Origin: JAEUIV01 sp033763795
GTDB taxonomy: Bacteria > Planctomycetota > Phycisphaerae > Phycisphaerales > UBA1924
NCBI GenBank assembly: GCA_033763795.1
Contig: JANRJV010000002.1
Span: 1-28,082, forward strand
DNA length: 28,082 bases
Direction: 5' to 3'
Numbering within the stretch: position 1 is the stretch's first letter; each line of letters begins with the position of its first letter. The notes below the pieces were generated by a model. That model was not told the DNA's origin, made no database searches, and was given only the letters and a program-made list of their open reading frames with translations. This document shows, piece by piece, positions 15,001-23,209 of the stretch. The position numbers and the translations under genes are program-made.

Positions 15001-16068
15001 ATGACCACGTCACGCTCCATCCAGCTCGCCGCCACCTCCGCCGCGGCCGCTCTCTTCGCGCTCGCAGGCTGCACCGCCGTCCCGCCATTCACCGTCAGCC
15101 CGACCGTTGAGACCGCCCCCGTCGCCTCCGCCGACGACGCCGCCGACGATCCCGCGATCTGGGTCCACCCCCGCAATCCCTCCGCAAGCCTCATCATCGG
15201 CACCAACAAGCAGCAGGGACTCATCGTCTACGACCTGGCGGGCCGCGAGGTCCAGTCCCTCGTCCTCGGACGCATCAACAACGTCGACCTCCGCCAGAAC
15301 ATCCGCCTCGCAGGCCGCACCATCGACCTCGTCGTCGCCACCAGCCGCAACGATCAGAGCGTCATGCTCTTTGAGGTCGCCCTCCAGCCCGACGCTACAT
15401 ACCGCCTGCAGCAGCTCAGCCCCGACCGCATCCTCACGGGCTTCGACGAGGCCTACGGCGTCGCCATCGCCGCCGCCCCAGCCCCCGGCGACGGCGCCGA
15501 CATCTACGCCTCCAGCATCTCCGGGCCCGTCGGCCACTGGCGCCTCGAAACCGGCCCAGACAACACTATCGCCTCCCGCCGGCTCCGCACCATCCCCTTC
15601 GCAACCCAGACCGAGGGCATCGTCGCCGACGAAACCCACGGCCAGCTCTACGTGGGCGAAGAGGACGTCGGCATCTGGGCCGTCTCGCTCGATCCGCGCG
15701 ATGAGTCCCTCGCGCGACTCGTCCGCGCCGTGGGCCCAGGAACAGGCCTCACCGCCGACGTCGAAGGCCTCGCCGTCTACCACGGCGCGCGCGGCGAGGG
15801 ATACCTCGTCGCCTCCTCCCAGGGCGACAACTCCTTCGCCGTCTTCAAGCGCCGCCCACCCAACACCTATCTCGGATCGTTCACCATCGTCCCCGCCCGC
15901 GGGATCGACGGCGCCGAAGACACCGACGGCATCGCCATCTCCTCCGAGTTCCTGGGCCCCGAGTTCCGCTCCGGCGCCATGGTCGTTCAGGACGGCATGA
16001 ACGGCCCGGACAACCAGAACTTCAAGATCGTCCCCTGGGCGCTCATCGCTCCGAACCTCCCCCGCTGA
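15001..16068 (+). CDS. Beta-propeller phytase, lipoprotein
   Basis: 355 residues of the beta-propeller (3-phytase, BPP) family, which uses calcium to release phosphate from phytate or other phosphate esters. A lipoprotein signal ends in L21-A22-G23-C24, so it should be lipid-anchored outside the cytoplasm. Family blocks are visible in order: DDPAIWVHP (about 47-55), NNVDLR, GIVADETHGQLYVGEEDVGI, EGLAVYHGARGEGYLVASSQ, then NSFAVF, and DGIAIS...MVVQDGMN near the end. It begins 40 bp after rmlB and may be read with the rml operon. No Shine-Dalgarno is visible; a 6-bp inverted repeat (14983-15000) abuts the ATG. Its real substrate in this organism is unknown. Confidence 0.9.
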   Translation: MTTSRSIQLAATSAAAALFALAGCTAVPPFTVSPTVETAPVASADDAADDPAIWVHPRNPSASLIIGTNKQQGLIVYDLAGREVQSLVLGRINNVDLRQNIRLAGRTIDLVVATSRNDQSVMLFEVALQPDATYRLQQLSPDRILTGFDEAYGVAIAAAPAPGDGADIYASSISGPVGHWRLETGPDNTIASRRLRTIPFATQTEGIVADETHGQLYVGEEDVGIWAVSLDPRDESLARLVRAVGPGTGLTADVEGLAVYHGARGEGYLVASSQGDNSFAVFKRRPPNTYLGSFTIVPARGIDGAEDTDGIAISSEFLGPEFRSGAMVVQDGMNGPDNQNFKIVPWALIAPNLPR

Positions 16069-16077
16069 ACCGAGCGC

Positions 16078-16110
16078 AAAAGAAAAAAGCGGGCACGCTC
16101 CCGTGCCCGC
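16078..16110 (-). terminator. Intrinsic terminator of the TSP3/dockerin gene
   Basis: A 9-bp perfect stem GCGGGCACG / CGTGCCCGC with a 4-base loop, followed on the minus strand by TTTTTTCTTTT. It lies 33 bp past the stop of the gene at 16144. On the plus strand the same stem follows the phytase gene but has no uridine tract, so it is mainly a minus-strand terminator between convergent genes. Confidence 0.88.
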
Positions 16111-16143
16111 CGATCGCTGCAGATCGCACGCCCGCGCCGCCTC

Positions 16144-17661
16144 TCAGCCGCACGACTGCGCGAAGAACCGCAGAACCTCGGTGATATCCGAGAAATTCAC
16201 CGAGCCGTTGCGGTCCGCGTCGCCCGCCGCCACGCCCGGCAGCACCACCGGATACGTGTACACCGTCCCGAACGTCTGCAGCACCGCCGTGATATCCGCG
16301 AAGGTCACCTGCCCGTCACGGTTCGCGTCGCCGCCGCACGAGCACGCGTCGCCCAGCCCGTCATTGTTGGCATCAACAGGCGAAGCGTTCGCCACCAGCG
16401 GGCAGTTGTCGCACGCGTCGCCAACGCCGTCCCCGTCCCCGTCTTCCTGACCCGCGTTCGCCACCTGCGGGCAGTTGTCCGACGCGTTGAGCACGCCGTC
16501 GCCGTCAGTATCAGGCGGCAGCTCGGGCGTCAGCACGTACAGAAAGTTGTTCGAGAACCCGTTGGACTGGATCGTGATGAACAGCCGCCCCGTCGCCGGG
16601 TCGTTCGACACCGACTCCACCTGCATCGGGATCCCCACGTAATCGGACCGGTCGCCGAAGATGTACACGTCGTCCCCGCCCGGCGGCGGGTTGAAGATCC
16701 CGTCCACGCCGGGCGTCACCAGCGCCTGATATCCCACGGGGTTCCCGCTCGTGTCGAACAGCCGCAGGCCGGGCCCCTCGTTGTCATACCCGACCATCGC
16801 CACGCCCACGCCCGTGCGGAACGGCGCGGGGAACCGCGGGTTGTTGGGCACGAACGTCAACCCCTTGGGCTCGCCAGCGTTCACCGACGGGATCGGAAAC
16901 GTCCCGATCGGGGAGCCCGCCACCGTGTGCCGCATCATCCGGAAAGGAACGTCCTGCCAGATCGTCCAGATCTCGCCGTCGCCCACCGGCACCACCGTCA
17001 CGTCCTCGTTGTTCGTGTTGGGCGTCGTGCTGAAGAAGCACCCCGAGCCGAATCCCGTCGCCACCGAGCACACTCCGCTGCAACCACCCAGCGCCAGCGG
17101 ACACGTCTGCGCCCCGCCCGGACCCGGGCCCGCCGCCAGCGACCACGCCCGCAGCGCCTCAAGGTCCGTGTCCGTCGTGATCAGGTTCCCGCCCCCGCCG
17201 ATGCCGCTCGCCAGCGTGTTGACCGTCAGCCCCGCGGGGCTCAGGTCCCACCCCGGGAACGGGCCGAACGTCCCGTCAAGGTTGATGTCGATCGGGTCAT
17301 TGATCAACAGGATCCGCGAGAACGCCAGCCCCGTGTAGTTGCCCGAGCCGTCCCGCGTGAACGTCGCCTCGACGACATAGTTCTTCCAGTCGCCGTACAC
17401 CTCGCCGACCGCGTCCGACGAGAAATAGATCCTGTCGTTCCCCGCGTAATACGTCCCCTCGCACTCCACCATCCCCAGCACGGGCTCCGTGGGGAACGGG
17501 TGAGGATTCGTCCACTGCACCGACTCGTGCAGCGTGAACCGCTGCACGCGGTACTGCTGACCGAAGAGCGTCGCCGTGGGATTCGTTCCCGCCAGCGCCG
17601 CACCGGCGCACGCCGCCGCCGCCAGAGCCCCGCCCATCACGTTCACGAGACGCATCGACAT
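16144..17661 (-). CDS. Secreted protein with thrombospondin type 3 and dockerin-like repeats
   Basis: 505 residues from the ATG at 17661, eight bases after GGAG in AGAGGAGAG. A signal peptide covers about 1-25 (LAAAACAGAALAG). The long middle region has Gly/Pro-rich beta-type sequence with several Cys and resembles a propeller or lectin-like fold, but I do not recognise the family. At about 385-445 there are thrombospondin type 3 calcium-binding repeats (DTDGDGVLNASDNCP and two similar units). Two dockerin/EF-hand-like repeats follow (DANRDGQVTFADITAVL, about 446-466, and DADRNGSVNFSDITEVL at the end). Such tails are common in planctomycete secreted proteins. Calcium binding and extracellular location are likely; the function is unknown. 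Confidence 0.85.
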   Translation of the reverse strand: MSMRLVNVMGGALAAAACAGAALAGTNPTATLFGQQYRVQRFTLHESVQWTNPHPFPTEPVLGMVECEGTYYAGNDRIYFSSDAVGEVYGDWKNYVVEATFTRDGSGNYTGLAFSRILLINDPIDINLDGTFGPFPGWDLSPAGLTVNTLASGIGGGGNLITTDTDLEALRAWSLAAGPGPGGAQTCPLALGGCSGVCSVATGFGSGCFFSTTPNTNNEDVTVVPVGDGEIWTIWQDVPFRMMRHTVAGSPIGTFPIPSVNAGEPKGLTFVPNNPRFPAPFRTGVGVAMVGYDNEGPGLRLFDTSGNPVGYQALVTPGVDGIFNPPPGGDDVYIFGDRSDYVGIPMQVESVSNDPATGRLFITIQSNGFSNNFLYVLTPELPPDTDGDGVLNASDNCPQVANAGQEDGDGDGVGDACDNCPLVANASPVDANNDGLGDACSCGGDANRDGQVTFADITAVLQTFGTVYTYPVVLPGVAAGDADRNGSVNFSDITEVLRFFAQSCG

Positions 17662-17742
17662 CGCCCGCTCTCCTCTCTCGTCCGACATTCCACTCGCGCC
17701 CACGCGGCCCGGCCCGCACGAGCCCCGCCGCTCCGAAAACTC

Positions 17743-18777
17743 TCAGAACTTGATCCCCCGCCCCAGAAGATCGCCCCCGAAAACCCGGTGATCGACCTCG
17801 CCGCTCGCCTGCCAGAACACCCACCCCTCCCGCGTCGCGCCCCGCCCCGTCGTCCCGAACGTCCCGTCCGACAACAGGTTGTCCTGAAACGTCTCCACGC
17901 TCGCATCCGCGAACACGATGTTCCCCCAGCCTTTGTTGTGCAGAACGTTCTGGCTCGCCGGACCCCCCTGCGCGAACTGCACCTTCGACTGCCCCGACCC
18001 GTGCGCAGGCCCGAACTCCGTGTAGTTCTGCCGCCCCACCCGCTGCCGACCGTCAGAATGTCGCACACGCTGCTGGTAAGGCCCGTCAGTGATCGACTCC
18101 GCCCCCGGCGCCCGCACACCCTTGTACAGCACCCACTCGCTGTTGATCTGCGCGTTGTCCACCCGCGCATCACCGAACAGCGGCACGTTCGACGGGCTCG
18201 TCGCCAGGATGTTCGTCGTCTTCAGAGGACCGATCACCTCGCTGATCGGGAAGTCCCGCAGCGCCGCCGCGGGGTCCTTCGTCGCCGTCGCCGCCATGTA
18301 CCACGACTGCGCGTAGTTCGTGTTGTACCCAGCCTCGATCAGCTGATCGATCTGCTCGACGGAGTACGACTTCCACCCCGAGCTCAGGTTGTTCTGCTTC
18401 ACGACCTCCGTGAACTGCGCCTCGCTCCCAGGGCACAGCATCCGGCCCGGGATCGCCGCCTCCATCCGGATCATGTCGTGCACCCAGCCCGCCGCCGTCC
18501 GCCGGGGCCCGATCCCAGAGAACATGCTCTCCATGGGCCCGAACGAGAGCGACGTGCTCGAGTTGTCCCACGCACCCGACGACAGGAACTCGTCGTTGCT
18601 CGCCGCGTACGTGTTCGCCGCCAGCGCCAGCTGCCGCAGGTTGTTCTTGCACTGCGTGCTCTGCGCCGCCTGCCGCGTCTTCGAAAGCGCCGGCAGCAGG
18701 ATCCCGATCAGGATCGCAACCACCGCCACCACCACCAGCAGCTCGATCAACGTGAATCCGCCCTGACGCTCACGCAC
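17743..18777 (-). CDS. Type II secretion/type IV pilin-like pseudopilin (prepilin N-terminus)
   Basis: 344 residues from the GTG at 18777, seven bases after GGAG. Starting there gives a short basic leader, VRERQGG, and the prepilin peptidase site G/FTLIELLVVVAVVAIL, with a single hydrophobic helix. The frame is open upstream to 18972, but that would bury the leader behind about 65 non-conserved residues. A globular domain follows. Near the C-terminus, HNKGWGNIVFADASV is a variant of the planctomycete H-x9-DG motif, with ten residues between His and Asp and Ala in place of Gly. Planctomycete genomes carry many such pseudopilins of unknown role. It sits between two secreted-protein genes on the same strand. 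Confidence 0.88.
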   Translation of the reverse strand: MRERQGGFTLIELLVVVAVVAILIGILLPALSKTRQAAQSTQCKNNLRQLALAANTYAASNDEFLSSGAWDNSSTSLSFGPMESMFSGIGPRRTAAGWVHDMIRMEAAIPGRMLCPGSEAQFTEVVKQNNLSSGWKSYSVEQIDQLIEAGYNTNYAQSWYMAATATKDPAAALRDFPISEVIGPLKTTNILATSPSNVPLFGDARVDNAQINSEWVLYKGVRAPGAESITDGPYQQRVRHSDGRQRVGRQNYTEFGPAHGSGQSKVQFAQGGPASQNVLHNKGWGNIVFADASVETFQDNLLSDGTFGTTGRGATREGWVFWQASGEVDHRVFGGDLLGRGIKF

Positions 18778-18913
18778 GCCGACGCTCCAGTGGCCACGCT
18801 CCCCCGACCCGCCGGAGGGACCAACTCCCGCGCGTGCCGCAGTATCGCGCCGTCCACCGGCGAACGCTCCCCGAATCCGTGAAGATCGTGTGAGCAATGA
18901 CGGCCGGCCCGTC

Positions 18914-18946
18914 ACAAAAGAAGAGCCGCCCCTTCCGGAACGGCTC
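18914..18946 (-). terminator. Intrinsic terminator of the second PEP-CTERM-like gene
   Basis: On the minus strand GAGCCGTTCC and GGGGCGGCTC pair over ten positions (two of them G-U) around a GGAA loop of the GNRA type, followed by TTCTTTTG. It begins 22 bp after the stop of the gene at 18969 and separates it from the pseudopilin gene. Confidence 0.8.
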
Positions 18947-18968
18947 CCCGGGTACGAGTCCCCATCTC

Positions 18969-19931
18969 TCACGCCCGGCGACGCCGCGCGACGCCCGCCA
19001 GCGCGATCCCCGCCAGCGCCACAGCGCCGGGAACAGGAACCGTCACGACGTGGATCGACCGCCCGGCCTCATCGCCCAGGTACAGCAGGTTGTTCAGCTC
19101 GTCGACCGCCACGGACTCCAGCTCGCTCACGCCCGTCAGGTACGACGAAAGGTCGACCGTCCCGCCGATCTGCACGCCGGTGGTGTCGAACACCGCCAGC
19201 GCCTTCAGCTCGGAAACCACGATCAGCGCCTCGCTCGTCGTCACAGGCAGCCCCGTCAGCTGCGACGCGAACGCCGCGCTCACCGTCGTGATGCCCTTGG
19301 TCCCGTCGATCAGCGCCGTCATCCCCGGCAGCGTCGCCATCGTCACGCCGTCGAAGAACCGCAGGTTGGACGCGTCGCCCGCCCCCTCTTCAGGAGCGGC
19401 GAACAGCCCCAGCGAAGGAACCCACGTGATGTCGTCGATCTCGGGCGCAGGCAGCACGATGTCCGCCGGGTTCGACCCGGGCGCGCCCGTGTCGAACACG
19501 CCGAAGGAGTTCGTCCCACGCGTCTCGACGCCCACAAGCTTCACGCTCGTCCCGGCGCCGTACGAGCCGTAGCCCGACCCCGAAGTGTTGAAGGTGATGC
19601 CTTCAGGACCCCAGAGCCCCGCCGGGCCCGAGCCGAACTGCGTCCGCGTGAACGCGCCCAGGTTCCCGCCCGCCCCGGGCGTGTACTGCACAAGGTTGCC
19701 CGCCGAACGCACCGAGTCGTGATCATGCGTCACGTACAGCGTCCCGTTCAGGAACGCCATCCCCTCGGCCCCGAACTCCGTCGACGTCGCCGCAGCGTCC
19801 GTCGCGATGTTCCACGTCGTGATGGGCAGCACCGACCCGAAAAAGCTCGCCGAGCCCGAACCGGAAACGCTGCCGGCCTGCGCCAGCCCCGCCGCCGCAA
19901 GCACCACCACCGTCGAAGCAACCGTACGCAT
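18969..19931 (-). CDS. Secreted protein with variant PEP-CTERM anchor
   Basis: 320 residues from the ATG at 19931, which has a strong AGGAGG Shine-Dalgarno. The signal peptide is MRTVASTVVVLAAAGLAQAG. The body has repeated hydrophobic strands separated by Asp/Gly loops (for example EGMAFLNGTLYVTHDHDS and ESVAVDELNNLLYLGDE), which looks like a beta-propeller of the SdiA-regulated/esterase-like or NHL type; this is inference. The C-terminus is VPVPGAVALAGIALAGVARR plus RRA, a sorting tail of PEP-CTERM architecture with Val in place of Glu. It is probably exported and anchored or processed by an exosortase encoded elsewhere. Confidence 0.82.
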   Translation of the reverse strand: MRTVASTVVVLAAAGLAQAGSVSGSGSASFFGSVLPITTWNIATDAAATSTEFGAEGMAFLNGTLYVTHDHDSVRSAGNLVQYTPGAGGNLGAFTRTQFGSGPAGLWGPEGITFNTSGSGYGSYGAGTSVKLVGVETRGTNSFGVFDTGAPGSNPADIVLPAPEIDDITWVPSLGLFAAPEEGAGDASNLRFFDGVTMATLPGMTALIDGTKGITTVSAAFASQLTGLPVTTSEALIVVSELKALAVFDTTGVQIGGTVDLSSYLTGVSELESVAVDELNNLLYLGDEAGRSIHVVTVPVPGAVALAGIALAGVARRRRA

Positions 19932-20137
19932 GAATCTTTCCTCCTGAGTGCGCCGCGGAAGCGACATGCCCCACGTCGGCGCGGCAACGTACACCGCGCC
20001 GCACGCCGCACATCAGCCCGCCGCGCTAGGACTTCTTCAAGATTCCCCGACCCCCGCCGCCGACTTTCCCCACGTTGCCGCGCCCGGCGCCCCACATAAG
20101 CACGCCGCCCGACCTCGGCTACCCCGCGCCCGGAACT

Positions 20138-21376
20138 TCACCGCGGCGCGATCAGCTTCTTGATCACCACGATGAAAAGCCCCGTCAGCACCAGGTTGAG
20201 CGCCAGCGAAAGCACCGCGATCGTCAGCGCCGGCCCGCCGATCCCGTACCCCAGCGCGATCACCAGCACCCCCGCACCCACCTCGCCCCGCGGAAACAGC
20301 CCGATCGCCAGCGCCAGCCGCTCGCGCAAAGTCGCCTCGGACCGGTAGCACAGCGCCGGGAACATCTTGCCCAGGTTCGACAGCACCGTCATCGCCAGCA
20401 CATGCACCGCGATCATGCCCCACGAAGGCATCGGGATGTCCGACAGCCGCTCCACGGGCCCCGCCACCGCGCCGGGCGCCACGACCTCCGCCGCGCTCCC
20501 CAGCCCGGGGATCGTCGGCATCGACAGCCCCACCAGCACCATGAAGCACGCCGAGATGATCGTCGACACCCGCTGCTCCTCGGGATTTTCAGGCCCCTCC
20601 AGGTGCCCCTCGACCGCGTCGTCAGAGTGCGGCCGGGCCCCCGCCGGCCGCGCCATCACGCACCCCAGCACGAACGCCGGCAGCAGCACCTCGATGTGGA
20701 TCGGCACCTCCTTGCTGATCACCTTCGACCCCATGTGCACCGCCTCCAGCACCGCCACGATCACCACCGAGTACCCCAGCACCCACCTCCACGTGATCGG
20801 GATCCGCACCCGGTGCAGGAACGTCCACGCCGCCCACAGCAGCGCCGCCATGATCACCACGATCACACCCAGCTGCCACTTCACACCCACCATCATCATC
20901 TTCAGGGGGATCATCAGCAGCACCACGAACAGGTCGTCGAAGATCGCCAGGATCCGCGCCTTGAGGAACAGCCACGTCGCCGAGAGCCCCGCCGCCGCCA
21001 GCATGCTGAACAGGATCCCTGCCGACGTCGGCGCCGAGAAGCACCCCGCCAGCAGCGATTCCTTCAGCACCCCCGGCTGCGTCCACGCCTCCCGAGGCGC
21101 CAGCACCATTACGAAGTACCCCGCGCACAGGATCCAGGGGAACGTCGCCGCCGTGCACGCGATCATCGCGTCCACCCCGTACTGACCCATCTTCCGCTTG
21201 TCGATCTCGAACTCGTACCCCACGTGGATCATGATGAACGACAGCGCCGTCATCGTCAGCAGCGTGACCATGAGCCGGTACGTCCCCGCCGCGTCGGCCG
21301 GGATCACCCGGGGCAGAACCTGCGACAAAACCATCCCCGCCAGCAGCAGCACCGAGAAGAGAAGGACCTTGCGCAT
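20138..21376 (-). CDS. Cation:proton antiporter (CPA2/Na_H_Exchanger family)
   Basis: 412 residues from the ATG at 21376, with about 11 to 12 membrane helices. The unwound-helix region GCFSAPTSAGILFSML (about 110-125) and AIFDDLFVVLLMIPL, with the paired acidic residues needed for ion exchange in CPA2 transporters, are visible. A hydrophilic loop rich in Asp, Glu and Pro interrupts the helices at about 245-275. The open frame extends upstream to 21622, but those residues overlap the ahcY terminator and are not membrane-like. It probably exchanges Na+ or K+ for protons at the inner membrane. It is read from its own promoter, since a terminator lies between it and ahcY. The start lacks a good Shine-Dalgarno. 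Confidence 0.88.
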   Translation of the reverse strand: MRKVLLFSVLLLAGMVLSQVLPRVIPADAAGTYRLMVTLLTMTALSFIMIHVGYEFEIDKRKMGQYGVDAMIACTAATFPWILCAGYFVMVLAPREAWTQPGVLKESLLAGCFSAPTSAGILFSMLAAAGLSATWLFLKARILAIFDDLFVVLLMIPLKMMMVGVKWQLGVIVVIMAALLWAAWTFLHRVRIPITWRWVLGYSVVIVAVLEAVHMGSKVISKEVPIHIEVLLPAFVLGCVMARPAGARPHSDDAVEGHLEGPENPEEQRVSTIISACFMVLVGLSMPTIPGLGSAAEVVAPGAVAGPVERLSDIPMPSWGMIAVHVLAMTVLSNLGKMFPALCYRSEATLRERLALAIGLFPRGEVGAGVLVIALGYGIGGPALTIAVLSLALNLVLTGLFIVVIKKLIAPR

Positions 21377-21469
21377 GGCCGGAATGATCGGAACTGCCGC
21401 TCCGCTGTCAACGGAAACCGCCCGCCGAAAACTGAAAATCGGCGCCCGCTCCGCCCCCCGCTCGACATG

Positions 21470-21501
21470 AAAAAACCCCGGGGCGTCGCCGCCTCCGGGG
21501 T
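21470..21501 (-). terminator. Intrinsic terminator of ahcY
   Basis: On the minus strand ACCCCGG / CCGGGGT forms a 7-bp perfect stem around a 13-base loop, followed by a run of T. It is located about 50 bp after the ahcY stop. Confidence 0.85.
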
Positions 21502-21551
21502 CATTCATTTCATCTAACCCGCAGCCGGGCCGCCGGGCCCGCCGCCGCTTC

Positions 21552-23096
21552 TTAGTAGCGGTAGTGCTCGGGCTTGTAGGGACCGTCGACGTGCACGCCG
21601 ATGTACTCCGCCTGGTCCGCACGCAGCTTCGTCAGACGCGCGCCCAGCTTCGAAAGGTGCAGACGCGCCACCTTCTCGTCCAGGTGCTTGGGAAGGCGGT
21701 AGACCTCCTTCTTGTAGCTGTCGGCGTTGCCCCACAGCTCAAGCTGCGCGATCACCTGGTTCGTGAACGAGGAGCTCATCACGAAGCTCGGGTGACCCGT
21801 CGCGCACCCCAGGTTCATCAGGCGGCCCTCCGCCAGGATGATGATCGAGTGCGCCTTCGTCCCCGACGAAGCGTCCGCCGGGAAGCGGAACTCGTCGACC
21901 TGCGGCTTGATGTTGATCCGCTCGACCTTCCCCTGCTCCACAAGCTTGTACAGACCCACCATGTCGATCTCGTTGTCGAAGTGGCCGATGTTCGCCACGA
22001 TCGCGTTGTGCTTCATCTTCTTCATGTGCTCGACGGTGATAATGTCCTTGTTCCCCGTCGCCGTCACGAAGATGTCCGCGGATCCGACCACGTCCACCAT
22101 CGTCACCACTTCGTACCCGTCCATGCACGCCTGCAGCGCGCAGATAGGGTCGATCTCCGTCACCTTCACCCGGCAACGCTGACCCGCCAGGCTCTGCACC
22201 GAGCCCTTGCCCACGTCGCCGTACCCGAACACAACCGCGACCTTGCCCGACAGCATCACGTCCGTCGCGCGGTTCAGACCGTCGATCAGCGAGTGACGGC
22301 AGCCGTAGATGTTGTCGAACTTGCTCTTGGTCACCGAGTCGTTCACGTTGATCGCCGGGAAAAGCAGCGTCCCCTTCTCCTGCATCTGATAGAGGCGGTG
22401 AACGCCCGTCGTCGTCTCCTCGGAGACGCCCCGGATGTAGGGCACCATCCGGTGCCAGAACGTCGAATCCTCCTGCAGCTTGTGCCGAATCAGCTGCAGC
22501 ACGATCTTGAACTCGTGGTTGTCCGTCGACGCAGGATCGGGAAGCTTGCCCGACGCCTTGAACTCCTGCTCCGCCTTGTACCCCTCGTGGATCAGCAGCG
22601 TCGCGTCGCCGCCGTCGTCAACGATGATGTAAGGACCGTTCGACCCGTTCTTGTCCGCGGGGAACGTCAGCGCCTGCAGCGTGCACCACCAGTACTCCTC
22701 CAGCGTCTCGCCCTTCCACGCGAACGTGGGCACGTTCCGCTTGCCCGCACGCCCGGCCACCATCGCCGCCGCCGCGTGGTCCTGCGTGCTGAAGATGTTG
22801 CACGACGCCCACCGCACGTCAGCCCCCAGGTCGACCAGCGTCTCCGCCAGCACCGCCGTCTGGATCGTGTTGTGCAGCGAGCCGCTGATCCGCGCTCCCT
22901 TCAGAGGCTGCTTCGCGCCGAACTCGTCGCGGCACGCCATCAGGCCCGGCATCTCGTGCTCCGCCAGCTCGATCTCCTTCCGGCCGAACTCAGCCTGGCC
23001 CATGTCCCGCACTTTGCTGGACAGGTCGCTCGTCAGCGGAAGACCGGTGTTCAGAAAGATCTTGCTCGGCGCGGTCGTCGGGGTCACTGTCGTCAC
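21552..23096 (-). CDS. ahcY: S-adenosylhomocysteinase (AhcY/SahH)
   Basis: 514 residues; NAD+-dependent hydrolysis of S-adenosylhomocysteine to adenosine and homocysteine, which relieves inhibition of methyltransferases. Visible are SGSLHNTIQTAVL (72-84), the substrate region with DHAAAA, the characteristic NVNDSVTKSKFDN and the Rossmann motif GYGDVGKG; the C-terminus ends in the family's YKPEHYRY. The roughly 40-residue insert (around DKNGSNGPYIIVDDGG to RHKLQ) is typical of the long bacterial/plant form. The start is a GTG at 23096, six bases after AAGGAG. The gene lies 113 bp after the ArsR-methyltransferase gene on the same strand and is probably read with it. Confidence 0.97.
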   Translation of the reverse strand: MTTVTPTTAPSKIFLNTGLPLTSDLSSKVRDMGQAEFGRKEIELAEHEMPGLMACRDEFGAKQPLKGARISGSLHNTIQTAVLAETLVDLGADVRWASCNIFSTQDHAAAAMVAGRAGKRNVPTFAWKGETLEEYWWCTLQALTFPADKNGSNGPYIIVDDGGDATLLIHEGYKAEQEFKASGKLPDPASTDNHEFKIVLQLIRHKLQEDSTFWHRMVPYIRGVSEETTTGVHRLYQMQEKGTLLFPAINVNDSVTKSKFDNIYGCRHSLIDGLNRATDVMLSGKVAVVFGYGDVGKGSVQSLAGQRCRVKVTEIDPICALQACMDGYEVVTMVDVVGSADIFVTATGNKDIITVEHMKKMKHNAIVANIGHFDNEIDMVGLYKLVEQGKVERINIKPQVDEFRFPADASSGTKAHSIIILAEGRLMNLGCATGHPSFVMSSSFTNQVIAQLELWGNADSYKKEVYRLPKHLDEKVARLHLSKLGARLTKLRADQAEYIGVHVDGPYKPEHYRY

Positions 23097-23209
23097 GGCT
23101 GGCTCCTTGAATTCACTCGAGACAATCGGTGTGTGTGTGTCGGTCTCTCTGTCCGAAAATCACGCTCGAAACCGCCCCGCCCCGCGCTCCCCGCGGCTCC
23201 GAGGCCTCT
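23097..23209 (-). other. ahcY leader with (CA)6 tract
   Basis: The 113-bp gap between the ArsR-methyltransferase gene and ahcY. On the coding strand it contains a (CA)6 dinucleotide run (23129-23140 as GT on the plus strand), flanked by a 5-bp GAGAC/GTCTC inverted repeat, and the AAGGAG Shine-Dalgarno. I see no SAH riboswitch consensus and no terminator, so co-transcription with the regulator gene is plausible. Confidence 0.4.

Noticed and set aside
16927..18882. 651-codon plus-strand open frame opposite the TSP3 and pseudopilin genes
   Set aside because: It is Arg/Pro/His-rich low-complexity translation spanning two real minus-strand genes; no domain or ribosome binding site.
23097..23209. 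SAH riboswitch before ahcY
   Set aside because: The gap shows a CA repeat and a small inverted repeat but not the conserved core of SAH riboswitches; regulation by the SahR-like protein is the simpler view.
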